Under the pieces are notes generated by a model. That model searched no databases and had not been told where the DNA came from. It was given only the letters and a program-made list of their open reading frames with translations. The position numbers and the translations under genes are program-made. 64,000 nt of DNA, taken from DATMNI01 sp963817515. Its GTDB lineage: Bacteria; Acidobacteriota; Terriglobia; Bryobacterales; Bryobacteraceae. This document shows positions 44,285 to 52,808 of the stretch, piece after piece; position 1 is the stretch's first letter; every line of letters starts with the position of its first letter. Location of the stretch: positions 124,001 to 188,000 of the forward strand of contig CAWFPJ010000001.1 of NCBI GenBank assembly GCA_963817515.1, in the 5' to 3' direction.

Positions 44285-45511
44285 TCACATCATGTCGGCG
44301 AAGGATTTGCGCAGCTTGTAGAACCAGGCGTGCCCAACGACGAAGACCACGGCGGCCAGCAGCCACAGTTTCCAAAGGGGACCGAACGACGGTGCGTGGT
44401 TTTCCAGGAAGATCGCCCGATAGCCGCGCACAAGAACGTAAATCGGATTCTTCGACATCAGGGGCACCGCCGCCTTAAATGAGCTTTCGGCGTAGCAGAT
44501 GGGCGTGATGAAAAACCAGATGGTGATCACGTAGCCCATGATCTGGCCCAGGTCGCGCGCAAAGACTCCCAACGCGGCCAGGAACCAGCTGATCCCGGCG
44601 GTGAACATGACTTGCGGAACCAGTAGCACGGGAAGCCAGATCACCGACGCCGGCACGCTATGGCGCACGGCAAGCAGGAACAGGCAATACAACAGGATCG
44701 CAAAGAATTCGTTCACCAGCCCCGAAGCAACCAGGTTTACGGGCAGCGTTTCCACGGCGAACACCAGCTTCTTGACGAAATTGCGATGCTCCAGCATGAC
44801 GCCCGGCGCGCGCCCGGCGGCCTCACTGAAGGCCAGCCACGGCAGCATGCCGGCCAGATAATAGAGCGCGAAACCGGTCTTGCTGGGATCGCCGGGGAAT
44901 TTCGAATCCAGCACGAAGCCGAACACGTAAAGATACGTGAGCATCAGGAGCAGCGGGTTGATCACGGTCCAGAAGGAACCGCCGAACGAGCCGCGATACC
45001 GCCCCAGCACGTCGCGCCGCACCATCACGCGGATCAGCCCGCGGTTGCGCCAGATGGTCACTACCGGAAAATAAAAGGCGCGGCCGATAGCTCGAAACGC
45101 GCGCACGCGGCGCAGCGTGGAACGGGTTGCCACGCGGACGCGCTCAAGGCGGGCCACGCCGCGCTCAGTGGAGACTTCCACCAGCAGGAAGGGCCAGCCC
45201 TGCTCGTAATACCAGCAGACGTTTTCGCGCATGGGCGAAAGCAGCACCTGGTAATGGCCATCCTCGGCCGGCAATTCGAAATCCAGTTGCACGCGCGCCG
45301 TCTCGCCGGGCTTCACCTCGTGTTCGGGATACACGCGCGCGCCATCTACAATCAACGTTCCGGTATCGGCGTCAAACAGGTGATAGCCGAAGCCGAAGCC
45401 TTCGGCTGCGCGCCACGCCTCAAGCGAATCATTGCGGACGGCGAAGCGCGCTTGCGCCGTGCGGCCGGCAGCGTCAAGTGTGACGTCGGGCTCAAGGTAG
45501 GCGGCGTTCAT
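44285..45511 (-). CDS. O-antigen/polysaccharide export ABC permease with N-terminal Wzt-C-like domain
   Basis: The C-terminal 270 residues are an ABC-2 permease (six helices) of the Wzm type that exports lipid-linked glycans: RVMVRRDVLGRYRGSFGGSF, SFWTVINPLLLMLTYLYVFG, LEHRNFVKKLVFAVETLPVN, and FFITPICYAESSFKA. Before it lie about 115 residues of beta structure (NAAYLEPDVTLDAAGRTAQA, VKPGETARVQLDFELPAEDG) like the carbohydrate-binding domain normally at the C-terminus of the ABC ATPase Wzt. That fusion is unusual. ATG at 45511 is preceded by GAGG; a GTG at 45517 is the alternative. The ATPase partner is not in the window. Confidence 0.78.
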   Translation of the reverse strand: MNAAYLEPDVTLDAAGRTAQARFAVRNDSLEAWRAAEGFGFGYHLFDADTGTLIVDGARVYPEHEVKPGETARVQLDFELPAEDGHYQVLLSPMRENVCWYYEQGWPFLLVEVSTERGVARLERVRVATRSTLRRVRAFRAIGRAFYFPVVTIWRNRGLIRVMVRRDVLGRYRGSFGGSFWTVINPLLLMLTYLYVFGFVLDSKFPGDPSKTGFALYYLAGMLPWLAFSEAAGRAPGVMLEHRNFVKKLVFAVETLPVNLVASGLVNEFFAILLYCLFLLAVRHSVPASVIWLPVLLVPQVMFTAGISWFLAALGVFARDLGQIMGYVITIWFFITPICYAESSFKAAVPLMSKNPIYVLVRGYRAIFLENHAPSFGPLWKLWLLAAVVFVVGHAWFYKLRKSFADMM

Positions 45512-45521
45512 GAGCACGGCC

Positions 45522-47477
45522 TCATGAGTATAACCAGTCGGGATACCGGTCTTTTACCGGCCCGGTCTTTCGGCCAACCGCGTAGATGCCGTCGCCGCGC
45601 AGGTCGGTTTCCAGCCGATACCGCTCCAGCAGATGGCGCACCCAGCCGAATTCCGGGTGCGGCTCATCGCGAAATTCGCCCGTCTCCAGGCGCGATACTT
45701 CGAACCCCGAATTTTCCAGCAGCTTGTGAATCTCACGCGGCGTGTACTCGCGGTTGTGCCGCGCATCCACCTCGCCCGATTCGGCCGGCCGGATGTAGGC
45801 ATGAAAGAAGCCTGGATGGTACCCCTGCAGGATGGCCGAAATACCGCGCAGGGCCGCCACGTTGGGCGTGGTGAGCACGAGATGGCCGCCGGGCTTGAGA
45901 ATGCGGTTGACTTCACTCATCAGGTGCATCGGGTCTTCGAACAAATGCTCGATCAGTTCGCCGCAGAGCACGGTGGAAAAATAGCCGTCGGGATAGGGAA
46001 ACGGGTCCTTCTCGGCATCGAAGTGGTCAATGTCGCATGCGAACGTTTCACCCTCGGCCGACGTCACCGCGCGATGGTCCGTGCGGCCGAGTTTGCCGAA
46101 GTAGCAGCCGCGAACTTCTCCGTAGCCAAGCTTGGTGCCGAGCGCGGGCGTGATCTGGAGGTAAGCGCCCATCTCGAGGATACGGTCATCCGCGCCACCC
46201 GGCGGCGTGATCTCGAGCGTCTTGACGAGACGCGTCTGATGAGTGTCCAGATAGCTTCGGGAAGCTTCGGTGGCAGCCCAGCCGTTCAGGTATTCGGCTT
46301 CGACGACGACCGGGTCTTCGCCGGGCGCGGCGGAAAGGCCAGGAGGCGCATCCCACTTTGTTCCCGTAATTACGGCGTTCAAGAAGCCGGCGTAGTGGCG
46401 AGCCACGCTGTCCCAGTTGCACTCGCGAGCGACGTAATCTTTGGCCCGCGCACCTAACTGTCTGGCTACCTCCGGACGCGAGATCAGCAGGTTCAAGTAT
46501 TCAAAGATGAGATCTTCCTCGCCTGGGCCCACAGGCACTTTGAGGCAGACATCATCGGGGAATTCCTGAAACGAGCCGATCTCCGAAACCATCACCGCCT
46601 TGCCCAGACCGAGCGACCGCAGCAGCGTGCCCGAACTCTCGCCTACGGTGGGGAACCTAAGGTTGAGGACGATGTCGCACGCCCCCAAGTAACCGACGAA
46701 CTCGCCGATGGGCGTGAACCCCAGCACGCGCACGTTGGCCGACAGCCCCATGGAGCGGATCATGGGTTCAATGGGAAACTCCGGGTGCGGCTCACCCACC
46801 AGGATCATTTTGGCATTGGGCGCCAGGCGCACCAGCCGTCGAAAAGCGCGCAGCGATTCGGCAATGCGCTTGTAGGGCTTGAGAAATCCGAAGATTCCCA
46901 CCAGCGGCGTCAACTCATCCAGGCCCAGTTTGTGCCGGTATCCGTTGCGGTCGGCATCGGGAATCCAGGCGCCGTGCGGAATCACCGCCACCGGTCCTGT
47001 GAATCCGGCGGCGCGCACCTCGGCTTCCATGAAGTGGCTGTGCACCACCACGCCGCGCGCGCTTTCCAGCAGCCGCCGCGTCATGCGTACGCCTTCGTAA
47101 TCCGGCCCGATCTCCAGCTTGCGCACACGCTCGGCGAACTCGCGCGCCGCGGCACCGCCGTTATACTCGCATTCGCGTACGTACTGGTCCCAATCGCCGC
47201 GCTTGATGGTGAGGTCCGCCAGCAAATGGTGCAAATTGGATTCGTGCATCACCACTACGCCCGGATGGCGCAGCGCGGTCTCATACACGAACCCGTGGTA
47301 GCCGTTGTTGCCCACGTGATAGAGCGCAATATCAAAGGCCTGGGCGTTAAAGGGCTGGTGGCCGCCGGAGAAAACTTCCAGGTCCACAAGCGGCTTCAGG
47401 GATTGCAGCAGGGCTTCGGAATAGTCGGCGATCCCGCTGCGCGCCGGCGGCAGCGGCGAGAAAAAAGCCACGCGCAT
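45522..47477 (-). CDS. Fusion of GT4 glycosyltransferase and SAM methyltransferase
   Basis: Residues 1-370 are a GT-B glycosyltransferase family 4: MRVAFFSPLPPARSGIADYS, VGIFGFLKPYKRIAESLRAF, ILVGEPHPEF, and the donor site VGESSGTLLRSLGLGKAVMV. Residues 430-651 are a class I SAM methyltransferase: RILEMGAYLQITPAL, PDGYFSTVLCGELIEHLF, and LKPGGHLVLTTPNVAALRGI. It could add a sugar and methylate the growing chain, as capping enzymes do; that is inference. The 651-residue size and continuous frame support a true fusion. It follows DUF3108 by one base and precedes the permease by ten. Confidence 0.85.
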   Translation of the reverse strand: MRVAFFSPLPPARSGIADYSEALLQSLKPLVDLEVFSGGHQPFNAQAFDIALYHVGNNGYHGFVYETALRHPGVVVMHESNLHHLLADLTIKRGDWDQYVRECEYNGGAAAREFAERVRKLEIGPDYEGVRMTRRLLESARGVVVHSHFMEAEVRAAGFTGPVAVIPHGAWIPDADRNGYRHKLGLDELTPLVGIFGFLKPYKRIAESLRAFRRLVRLAPNAKMILVGEPHPEFPIEPMIRSMGLSANVRVLGFTPIGEFVGYLGACDIVLNLRFPTVGESSGTLLRSLGLGKAVMVSEIGSFQEFPDDVCLKVPVGPGEEDLIFEYLNLLISRPEVARQLGARAKDYVARECNWDSVARHYAGFLNAVITGTKWDAPPGLSAAPGEDPVVVEAEYLNGWAATEASRSYLDTHQTRLVKTLEITPPGGADDRILEMGAYLQITPALGTKLGYGEVRGCYFGKLGRTDHRAVTSAEGETFACDIDHFDAEKDPFPYPDGYFSTVLCGELIEHLFEDPMHLMSEVNRILKPGGHLVLTTPNVAALRGISAILQGYHPGFFHAYIRPAESGEVDARHNREYTPREIHKLLENSGFEVSRLETGEFRDEPHPEFGWVRHLLERYRLETDLRGDGIYAVGRKTGPVKDRYPDWLYS

Positions 47478-47478
47478 T

Positions 47479-48273
47479 TCAGCGCACCAGTTCCAGAGAA
47501 ATGGTGCCTACGCTAACGGGGATCTTGATGAGCAGAGGCGTGCGCGCGGCGTCGCGCGCGTAGAAGACTTCGAACGTGAAATCGGACGCCGGCCCCTTGA
47601 CGTGCGCCACCAGATGGTCTGTGACGGTGGGCTTATCGGCTACCGGGATGGTCATGGCGCCGGTGTAATCCATACGCGCCGAATAGCCCGAGCCGAAGAA
47701 GACGGTTTCCTGCGGCGGCACTCTTCCCTGCCCCAGTTCACGCCGCGCGAAGAACCAGAAAGCCAGCGCATCGCGCCCGCAGCCGTGAAAGCTGAGATCA
47801 CTCTTGCCCCCGCCGGCCGGCGTCAGGGTCTGGCGCTGGGCCGTGCCCTTCGCCTGGTCGAAGGTGGTTTTCTCGACCACCTTCTTGTTGCCGTGACTGA
47901 TATCGCGCTGCAGTTCCGTGGAACAAAGATCGGAAGAGGAGGAGGAGTGGTACTTGTCGGCGATGGGAAACCCCGGAACCCCCACACTCAGCATCAGGGA
48001 GAAATTCCAGGCGGCGTCCGAATGGCTGGCCGTGATGGTGGCTTCACCCAAACTGAGGCCGCTGGGCCAGTTGACGTTATAGCGCAGGGTTTCGTTCTGG
48101 AATGGAAAGCCGGTCAGGTTGTCGGCCGCGGGCATAAGCGGCGCAACTATGGCAAGCAGCACTAACACAGCCTTTGGTAGAGCACCGCTCCCTGACGGTC
48201 GCGGCTCGGTAGCCTGTCGCGGATCGGTGCCCTGTCGCGGATCTGCTGAGTTAAGACTGCTTGTAGGATTCAT
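47479..48273 (-). CDS. DUF3108-domain secreted protein
   Basis: DUF3108 proteins are periplasmic beta-rich proteins of unknown role. The core starts FPFQNETLRYNVNWPSGLSL and GEATITA, with later FEVFYARDAARTPLLIKIPV. A signal-like segment (AVLVLLAIVAPLMPAA) lies at about residues 36-51. The first 35 residues (ADPRQGTDPRQATEPRPSGS) are encoded by a dispersed repeat and a 13-bp duplication, so the true start may be GTG at 48168; but the ATG at 48273 overlaps the upstream GT stop (ATGA), which argues for it. It lies inside a glycan operon. Confidence 0.75.
   Translation of the reverse strand: MNPTSSLNSADPRQGTDPRQATEPRPSGSGALPKAVLVLLAIVAPLMPAADNLTGFPFQNETLRYNVNWPSGLSLGEATITASHSDAAWNFSLMLSVGVPGFPIADKYHSSSSSDLCSTELQRDISHGNKKVVEKTTFDQAKGTAQRQTLTPAGGGKSDLSFHGCGRDALAFWFFARRELGQGRVPPQETVFFGSGYSARMDYTGAMTIPVADKPTVTDHLVAHVKGPASDFTFEVFYARDAARTPLLIKIPVSVGTISLELVR
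48187..48206 (-). repeat. Dispersed repeat, copy 3, inside a coding region
   Basis: The exact reverse complement of AGCCGCGACCGTCAGGGAGC lies within the N-terminal coding part of the DUF3108 gene, next to two direct copies of CCTGTCGCGGATC (48213-48225 and 48231-48243). Confidence 0.7.
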
Positions 48274-49427
48274 CGGTGAACTGTGGTTCGGGAGGCGGCA
48301 ACCGGGCTGGGCACACGCAACTTCTCCAGTACCTCATGGAAGACCCCTAACGTTCTCTGCGCCGTTTTCTGCCAACTGAAATGAGCCGCGCGCTGCAGTC
48401 CCAACCGCTCCATGCGCAGCCTCAATTCGGAATCCAGCAACAGATCGGCAATGGCGCGCACAATCTGATCCGTCGAGTAGGGATCGAAAAGGATGGCGGC
48501 GCCATCCACCACCTCCGGCAGAGCCGACGTGTGGGAACAAACCACGGCGCGCCCGCACGCCATGGCTTCCAAGGCAGGCAGCCCGAAACCTTCGTAAAAC
48601 GATGGAAACACAAAAAGGTCGCAGGCGTTGTAAAGCTGCAGCAGGTCCTGATCCGAAACGAACCCAAAAAAGCGGATGCGGTCGGCCACACCGGAATCGC
48701 GCGCGGCCCTGTGAACCTGGTCCGCAAACCAGGTCTCTTTGCCGGCCAGCACCAAATCCTGCTTGAGCTGGGGGTAAGCCTTCACCAGACGCGCAAAGGC
48801 GCGGATGAGCCCGATCTGGTTCTTGCGGGGCTGCAAATCGCCCACCGAAAGAAGGAACGGCGCGGCCAGCGAAAACCGTTCCCTTACCGCGACGGCGGCG
48901 CCTTCGCGCGAAATCGGCCGGAATTCCGAGGCCGCCGCGTTGGGCACCACCACCACTTTGTCCTCGTCCAGGTCGCCGTAGACTTTCAGAATCGACCACT
49001 TGGAAAACTCGCTGCCGGTGAGGATCTTGGCCGCACGCTTGACCGTCCGCCGCACAGTCCACTGCAACTGCCAGGCGCGATCGCGGGTGAAATATTCCGG
49101 ATGCTCCAGGAAGCTGACATCGTGAACGCTAACGACCACGGGAACCGGGCACCCGATGGGCGCCGTGTATTGCACATGCAGTAAGTCCGGCCGGTCGCGG
49201 CGAACCTGCATAGCCAGGTCCAGGCCGAGGCGCACGAAAGGATTGGCGGCAATCCGCCGGGTACGAATGTTGGAGGGAATGGACTGCGCCGCGCTGTCCG
49301 TGGACACGTACGCCACGAACTCAGAGTCCTGGTCCAGCGCCGCCAACGCATTGAGGAGACTCCGAACGTAGACCTCATTTCCGGTGAGGTGGCGGCCGAT
49401 GGCATGAGCATCAACGGCGAAACGCAT
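48270..49427 (-). CDS. GT4-family glycosyltransferase
   Basis: A GT-B retaining glycosyltransferase of family 4. ATG at 49427 gives MRFAVDAHAIGRHLTGNEVY, with glycine-rich acceptor loop, then LLSVGDLQPRKNQIGLIRAF at the domain junction and the donor motif FPSFYEGFGLPALEAMACGR (EGFGLPALE). About 385 residues. Overlaps the DUF3108 start by four bases. TATACT lies before the start. The sugar is unknown. An upstream in-frame start at 49469 has no site. Confidence 0.88.
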   Translation of the reverse strand: MRFAVDAHAIGRHLTGNEVYVRSLLNALAALDQDSEFVAYVSTDSAAQSIPSNIRTRRIAANPFVRLGLDLAMQVRRDRPDLLHVQYTAPIGCPVPVVVSVHDVSFLEHPEYFTRDRAWQLQWTVRRTVKRAAKILTGSEFSKWSILKVYGDLDEDKVVVVPNAAASEFRPISREGAAVAVRERFSLAAPFLLSVGDLQPRKNQIGLIRAFARLVKAYPQLKQDLVLAGKETWFADQVHRAARDSGVADRIRFFGFVSDQDLLQLYNACDLFVFPSFYEGFGLPALEAMACGRAVVCSHTSALPEVVDGAAILFDPYSTDQIVRAIADLLLDSELRLRMERLGLQRAAHFSWQKTAQRTLGVFHEVLEKLRVPSPVAASRTTVHR

Positions 49428-49478
49428 TAACCTATCCAGTATAGCGAACCGCGTGAACCACAATGACACCAGGCTGTG

Positions 49479-50702
49479 TTAAAAGTCCAACTTTTTCCAG
49501 GCCGCTTCCCAGGTAAACTCCTTTTCCAACAACAGCCTGCCAGCCGAACCCAAGCTCTGTCTCAGGGTTGAGCACTTCAACAGCCGTGTAACAGCTTCGG
49601 CGAATGCCGCGCCGCCATCGGCCAGCAACAGGTTGTGGCCATCGCGGGCCGGAAGGCCTTCGGCGCCGACGGTGGTAGAGACCACGGGCAGACCGGCGGC
49701 CCATGCCTCCAGAATCTTGAAGCGCGTGCCGCTGCCGGCGAGGATGGGGACTACGGCAACACGCGCGCGGCCCAATTCGGCGACGGCATCCACTACCGGT
49801 CCGATGACCTGGATTCGCGAGTCACCCGAAGTGTACCGTGCCACACCAATCGGATTCCTGCCAACCAGCCGCCAGACCAGGTCCGGCCACTGTTCCCGAA
49901 GTTGGGGCCAGACCTGGCGGCGGAAGAACCGCACGGCGGAAATGTTAGGGTGGTACTCCATGTTGCCGGAGAAGACAATGGCGTTTTCGGCGTTCTCATC
50001 CAGGCCGGGCGGCAGCGGCACCAGCGGGATGGCGTTGGGATAAACCGTGACCCGCACACCCGGCGCGATGGCGCGCACCTGGCCGGCATCGTCCGCCGAA
50101 GTTGCCAGGATCTGCGAGTAGCGCGGCAGCCACCGGCGCTCCAGCTTGAGCGAAGCGTCACGAAAGATGCGGTGCGCGAATACGGCTTGGGTAAGTGCAG
50201 CCCGACCACCCGTTTCCTCCGCGCAGCGCGCGTGCAGCACGGATTCGATATTGTGCAGATCGAGCACCATACGCTTGCAGACCTTCGACAACTGCTCCCA
50301 ATACGGCGCGCACCAGAAGTGCTCGACTATTCCCAGGTCATAACGGCGCCCCTCGAGCGCCTGGCTGATGGGGCCCCCGAATCCCGAGAAGCGGTCCACC
50401 AGGGGCGGAACGCGCCGCGCCACTCGCACGCCATTGCGGATGGTCCGGGCGGCGAGGCTGCGTCCATTGGAAGGCAGATCCATCACGAAAACGCGGCGCA
50501 CCAAGCCGGGCGGCAGGGACGCGGCGGGGTGGGCGTGGCCGGGCTGCCGAAACATCAACAGGTCCACATGGTGAGTTCGGGCCAGGTATTGGAGCAGCGA
50601 TGCGGAACGCAAGGCGCCGCCGCCGGTCAGCGGGTAGGGGGCTTCCGGAGACAGAAATAGCGCGGAGGGTTTTGCGGAAGGGCTGCCAGGCTCAGTTCCC
50701 AA
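49479..50702 (-). CDS. GT4-family glycosyltransferase
   Basis: A GT-B enzyme: ALFLSPEAPYPLTGGGALRS is the N-terminal acceptor loop, IVFSGNMEYHPNISAVRFFR the second domain, and VPILAGSGTRFKILEAWAAG the donor site with the Glu. The start is TTG at 50702, which overlaps the upstream gene by eleven bases; there is no ATG nearby. The 407-residue size is normal. It resembles sugar transferases that act late in exopolysaccharide assembly, but the sugar is not known. Confidence 0.85.
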   Translation of the reverse strand: MGTEPGSPSAKPSALFLSPEAPYPLTGGGALRSASLLQYLARTHHVDLLMFRQPGHAHPAASLPPGLVRRVFVMDLPSNGRSLAARTIRNGVRVARRVPPLVDRFSGFGGPISQALEGRRYDLGIVEHFWCAPYWEQLSKVCKRMVLDLHNIESVLHARCAEETGGRAALTQAVFAHRIFRDASLKLERRWLPRYSQILATSADDAGQVRAIAPGVRVTVYPNAIPLVPLPPGLDENAENAIVFSGNMEYHPNISAVRFFRRQVWPQLREQWPDLVWRLVGRNPIGVARYTSGDSRIQVIGPVVDAVAELGRARVAVVPILAGSGTRFKILEAWAAGLPVVSTTVGAEGLPARDGHNLLLADGGAAFAEAVTRLLKCSTLRQSLGSAGRLLLEKEFTWEAAWKKLDF

Positions 50703-51762
50703 AGCGCTTGCGTGCCTCCTCGTACACCTGGCGCGTCATGTGTGCCGTCCGCTCCCACGTGAATTCGCGCGCCCGCGCCAGCGACTGTTCGCGCAACTCC
50801 GCCGCCAGTTCCGGACGGCCCAACACTTCCCGCATGGCCCGCTCCAATTCTTCCGCGCCATCTGCATATAAGGGCGCATCGCCGGCGGCCTCGCGCACCG
50901 CGCGCGAAGCAATCACGCAGGCGCCGCATTGCATGGCTTCCAATACCGGCAAGCCAAAACCTTCGTACAACGAAGGGTACACGAACGCAAGCGCGCCCGA
51001 ATAAAGCGCAGGAAGTTTTTCGTCCGCCACCTCGCCCATCAGCAGCAGCCCGGGCTCGGGCGGAATCTGCGGGGCATCGGCGCGGCGCCGACCCACCAGG
51101 ACCAGGTCAATGTCATGGTGCCGCCGCACGGCGCGCCAGGCTTCCACCAGCGCGGTGAGATTCTTCCTGGGTTCCAACGTTCCCACAAAGAGAAAATATG
51201 GATTGCCGGACTGAGGTTGAAACTCTGGCCGCCTGAACCAGGAAGCCGCTGCCTCGGGCACAGCCACTACGCGGTCGGGCCGCAAACGAAACCTTTCCAC
51301 CACCTGCTTGCGCACGGCCTCGCCGGGCGTCACGATCATGGTGGCAATCCCCAGATCCAGGAGCACGGGCGTGCGCCGCCGGACGCGGTCGGCGGCATGG
51401 TGCCAGCGCGGGTCCATCCACGGCGAAAGGTCGTGGATGGTGAGCACGCTGGGCCGCCGGGGGATATACGGCACTGCGAAATCCGGTCCGTGGATCAAGT
51501 CCGCACCCAGCCGGTTCATTTCGCGCAGAATGCCCCAAAGCCACCAGCGGCGCTCCACGGCATTACGCGGGCCGCCGCCGCGCTTGAGATTGGAAGGCGC
51601 GTCCTTCGAACCTTCCCCCGGCATGCGGAACGGCTGGTCCGACAGCAGAAAGAACTCATCGTCGGGGAAACAGCGGGCCAGCGCCAGGCTGAGTTCAGAA
51701 GTGTAGCGCGCCAACCCGCCGCTTGACAGGGCCAGGGATGCGGCTTCAATCGCCACGCGCAT
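50692..51762 (-). CDS. GT4-family glycosyltransferase
   Basis: The protein shows RVAIEAASLALSSGGLARYT (acceptor loop), PSVLTIHDLSPWMDPRWHHA, YFLFVGTLEPRKNLTALVEA and the donor motif YPSLYEGFGLPVLEAMQCGA. At 356 residues it is similar in size to mannosyl- or rhamnosyltransferases of lipopolysaccharide synthesis. It follows rfbB by ten bases and overlaps the next gene. The sugar cannot be assigned; a deoxy sugar is likely from the rfb genes upstream. Confidence 0.88.
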   Translation of the reverse strand: MRVAIEAASLALSSGGLARYTSELSLALARCFPDDEFFLLSDQPFRMPGEGSKDAPSNLKRGGGPRNAVERRWWLWGILREMNRLGADLIHGPDFAVPYIPRRPSVLTIHDLSPWMDPRWHHAADRVRRRTPVLLDLGIATMIVTPGEAVRKQVVERFRLRPDRVVAVPEAAASWFRRPEFQPQSGNPYFLFVGTLEPRKNLTALVEAWRAVRRHHDIDLVLVGRRRADAPQIPPEPGLLLMGEVADEKLPALYSGALAFVYPSLYEGFGLPVLEAMQCGACVIASRAVREAAGDAPLYADGAEELERAMREVLGRPELAAELREQSLARAREFTWERTAHMTRQVYEEARKRFGN

Positions 51763-51772
51763 GGGGTTGGTT

Positions 51773-52792
51773 CTATGACGTCACGGCCCGGTTGCCGTAA
51801 TTGCGTTCGTAATAGCTACGATACTCGCCGCTGCGCACGTTCGCCACCCAGGCCGAATTCCCGCGATACCATTCGATGGTCCGGGCGAGTCCGGTCTCAA
51901 AATCCATGAGGGGCCGCCATCCCGTTTGGCGCGTTAGTTTCTGGCTGGACAGGGCGTACCGCCGGTCGTGCCCCGGCCGATCCTGCACATACTGGATGAG
52001 GCTCTCGGGCTTCCCGGTGAGCGCCAGCACTTTGCGCACGACTTCCATATTCGGCAGCGAGCGGTTGCCGCCAATATTGTAGATCTCGCCGTCGCACCCT
52101 TTGCGCAGCACGGCCAGAATGCCGCGGCAATGATCGTCCACGTATAACCAATCGCGCACCTGCATGCCATCGCCATAGACCGGCAGCGGCTGATCGGCGA
52201 AGGCATTGGTGATCATCAACGGGATAAGCTTTTCCGGAAACTGACAGGGGCCGTAATTATTCGACGCGCGGGTGATCACCACCGGCAGCTTGTACGTCAC
52301 GAAGTAGGAGCGGGCGAGGAGATCAGACCCGGCCTTGGAAGCCGAATACGGACTGCTGGCATTGAGCGGAAATTCCTCCGTGGCTTCAAGCGGCGCGGCC
52401 AGGCTGCCGTAAACTTCGTCGGTGGAAACATGCACGAAGCGCCCGATGCCGCGCCGCCGGGCGGCATCCAAAAGCGTAAACGTGCCGTGAAAGTTGGTGC
52501 GGATTACGGGTTCCGGCGAAAGAATGCTGCGGTCCACATGCGATTCCGCCGCGAAATGCACAATGGCATCCGGCTCTTCATCGCTCAAGACGGACTGGAC
52601 CAGGCCCTCATCGCAAATGTCGCCGTGCACAAAGCGATAGCGCTCGTCGCCATCCACCGCCGCCAGGTTTTCGAGATTTCCGGCATAGGTCAGCTGATCC
52701 AGATTGACGATGCGATAATCCGTTTCGGAAACCGCCATCCGAATAAATGCCGACCCAATAAACCCCGCCCCGCCGGTAACCAGTATTTTCAT
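51773..52792 (-). CDS. rfbB: dTDP-glucose 4,6-dehydratase
   Basis: RfbB converts dTDP-glucose to dTDP-4-keto-6-deoxyglucose. A short-chain dehydrogenase: NAD-binding ILVTGGAGFIGSAFIRMAV near the start, VNLDQLTYAGNLENL, VHFAAESHVDRSI, the catalytic HVSTDEVYGSL and YSASKAGSDLLARSY (YxxxK), and NNYGPCQFPEKLIPLMITNA. At 339 residues it is typical. It follows the rfbC-like gene by 16 bases. Confidence 0.95.
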   Translation of the reverse strand: MKILVTGGAGFIGSAFIRMAVSETDYRIVNLDQLTYAGNLENLAAVDGDERYRFVHGDICDEGLVQSVLSDEEPDAIVHFAAESHVDRSILSPEPVIRTNFHGTFTLLDAARRRGIGRFVHVSTDEVYGSLAAPLEATEEFPLNASSPYSASKAGSDLLARSYFVTYKLPVVITRASNNYGPCQFPEKLIPLMITNAFADQPLPVYGDGMQVRDWLYVDDHCRGILAVLRKGCDGEIYNIGGNRSLPNMEVVRKVLALTGKPESLIQYVQDRPGHDRRYALSSQKLTRQTGWRPLMDFETGLARTIEWYRGNSAWVANVRSGEYRSYYERNYGNRAVTS

Positions 52793-52808
52793 GACGTGTG
52801 CGGCAGGT

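Noticed and set aside
44660..45874. 404-residue open frame on the plus strand over the export permease and methyltransferase
   Set aside because: Spans two real minus-strand genes and has no domain.
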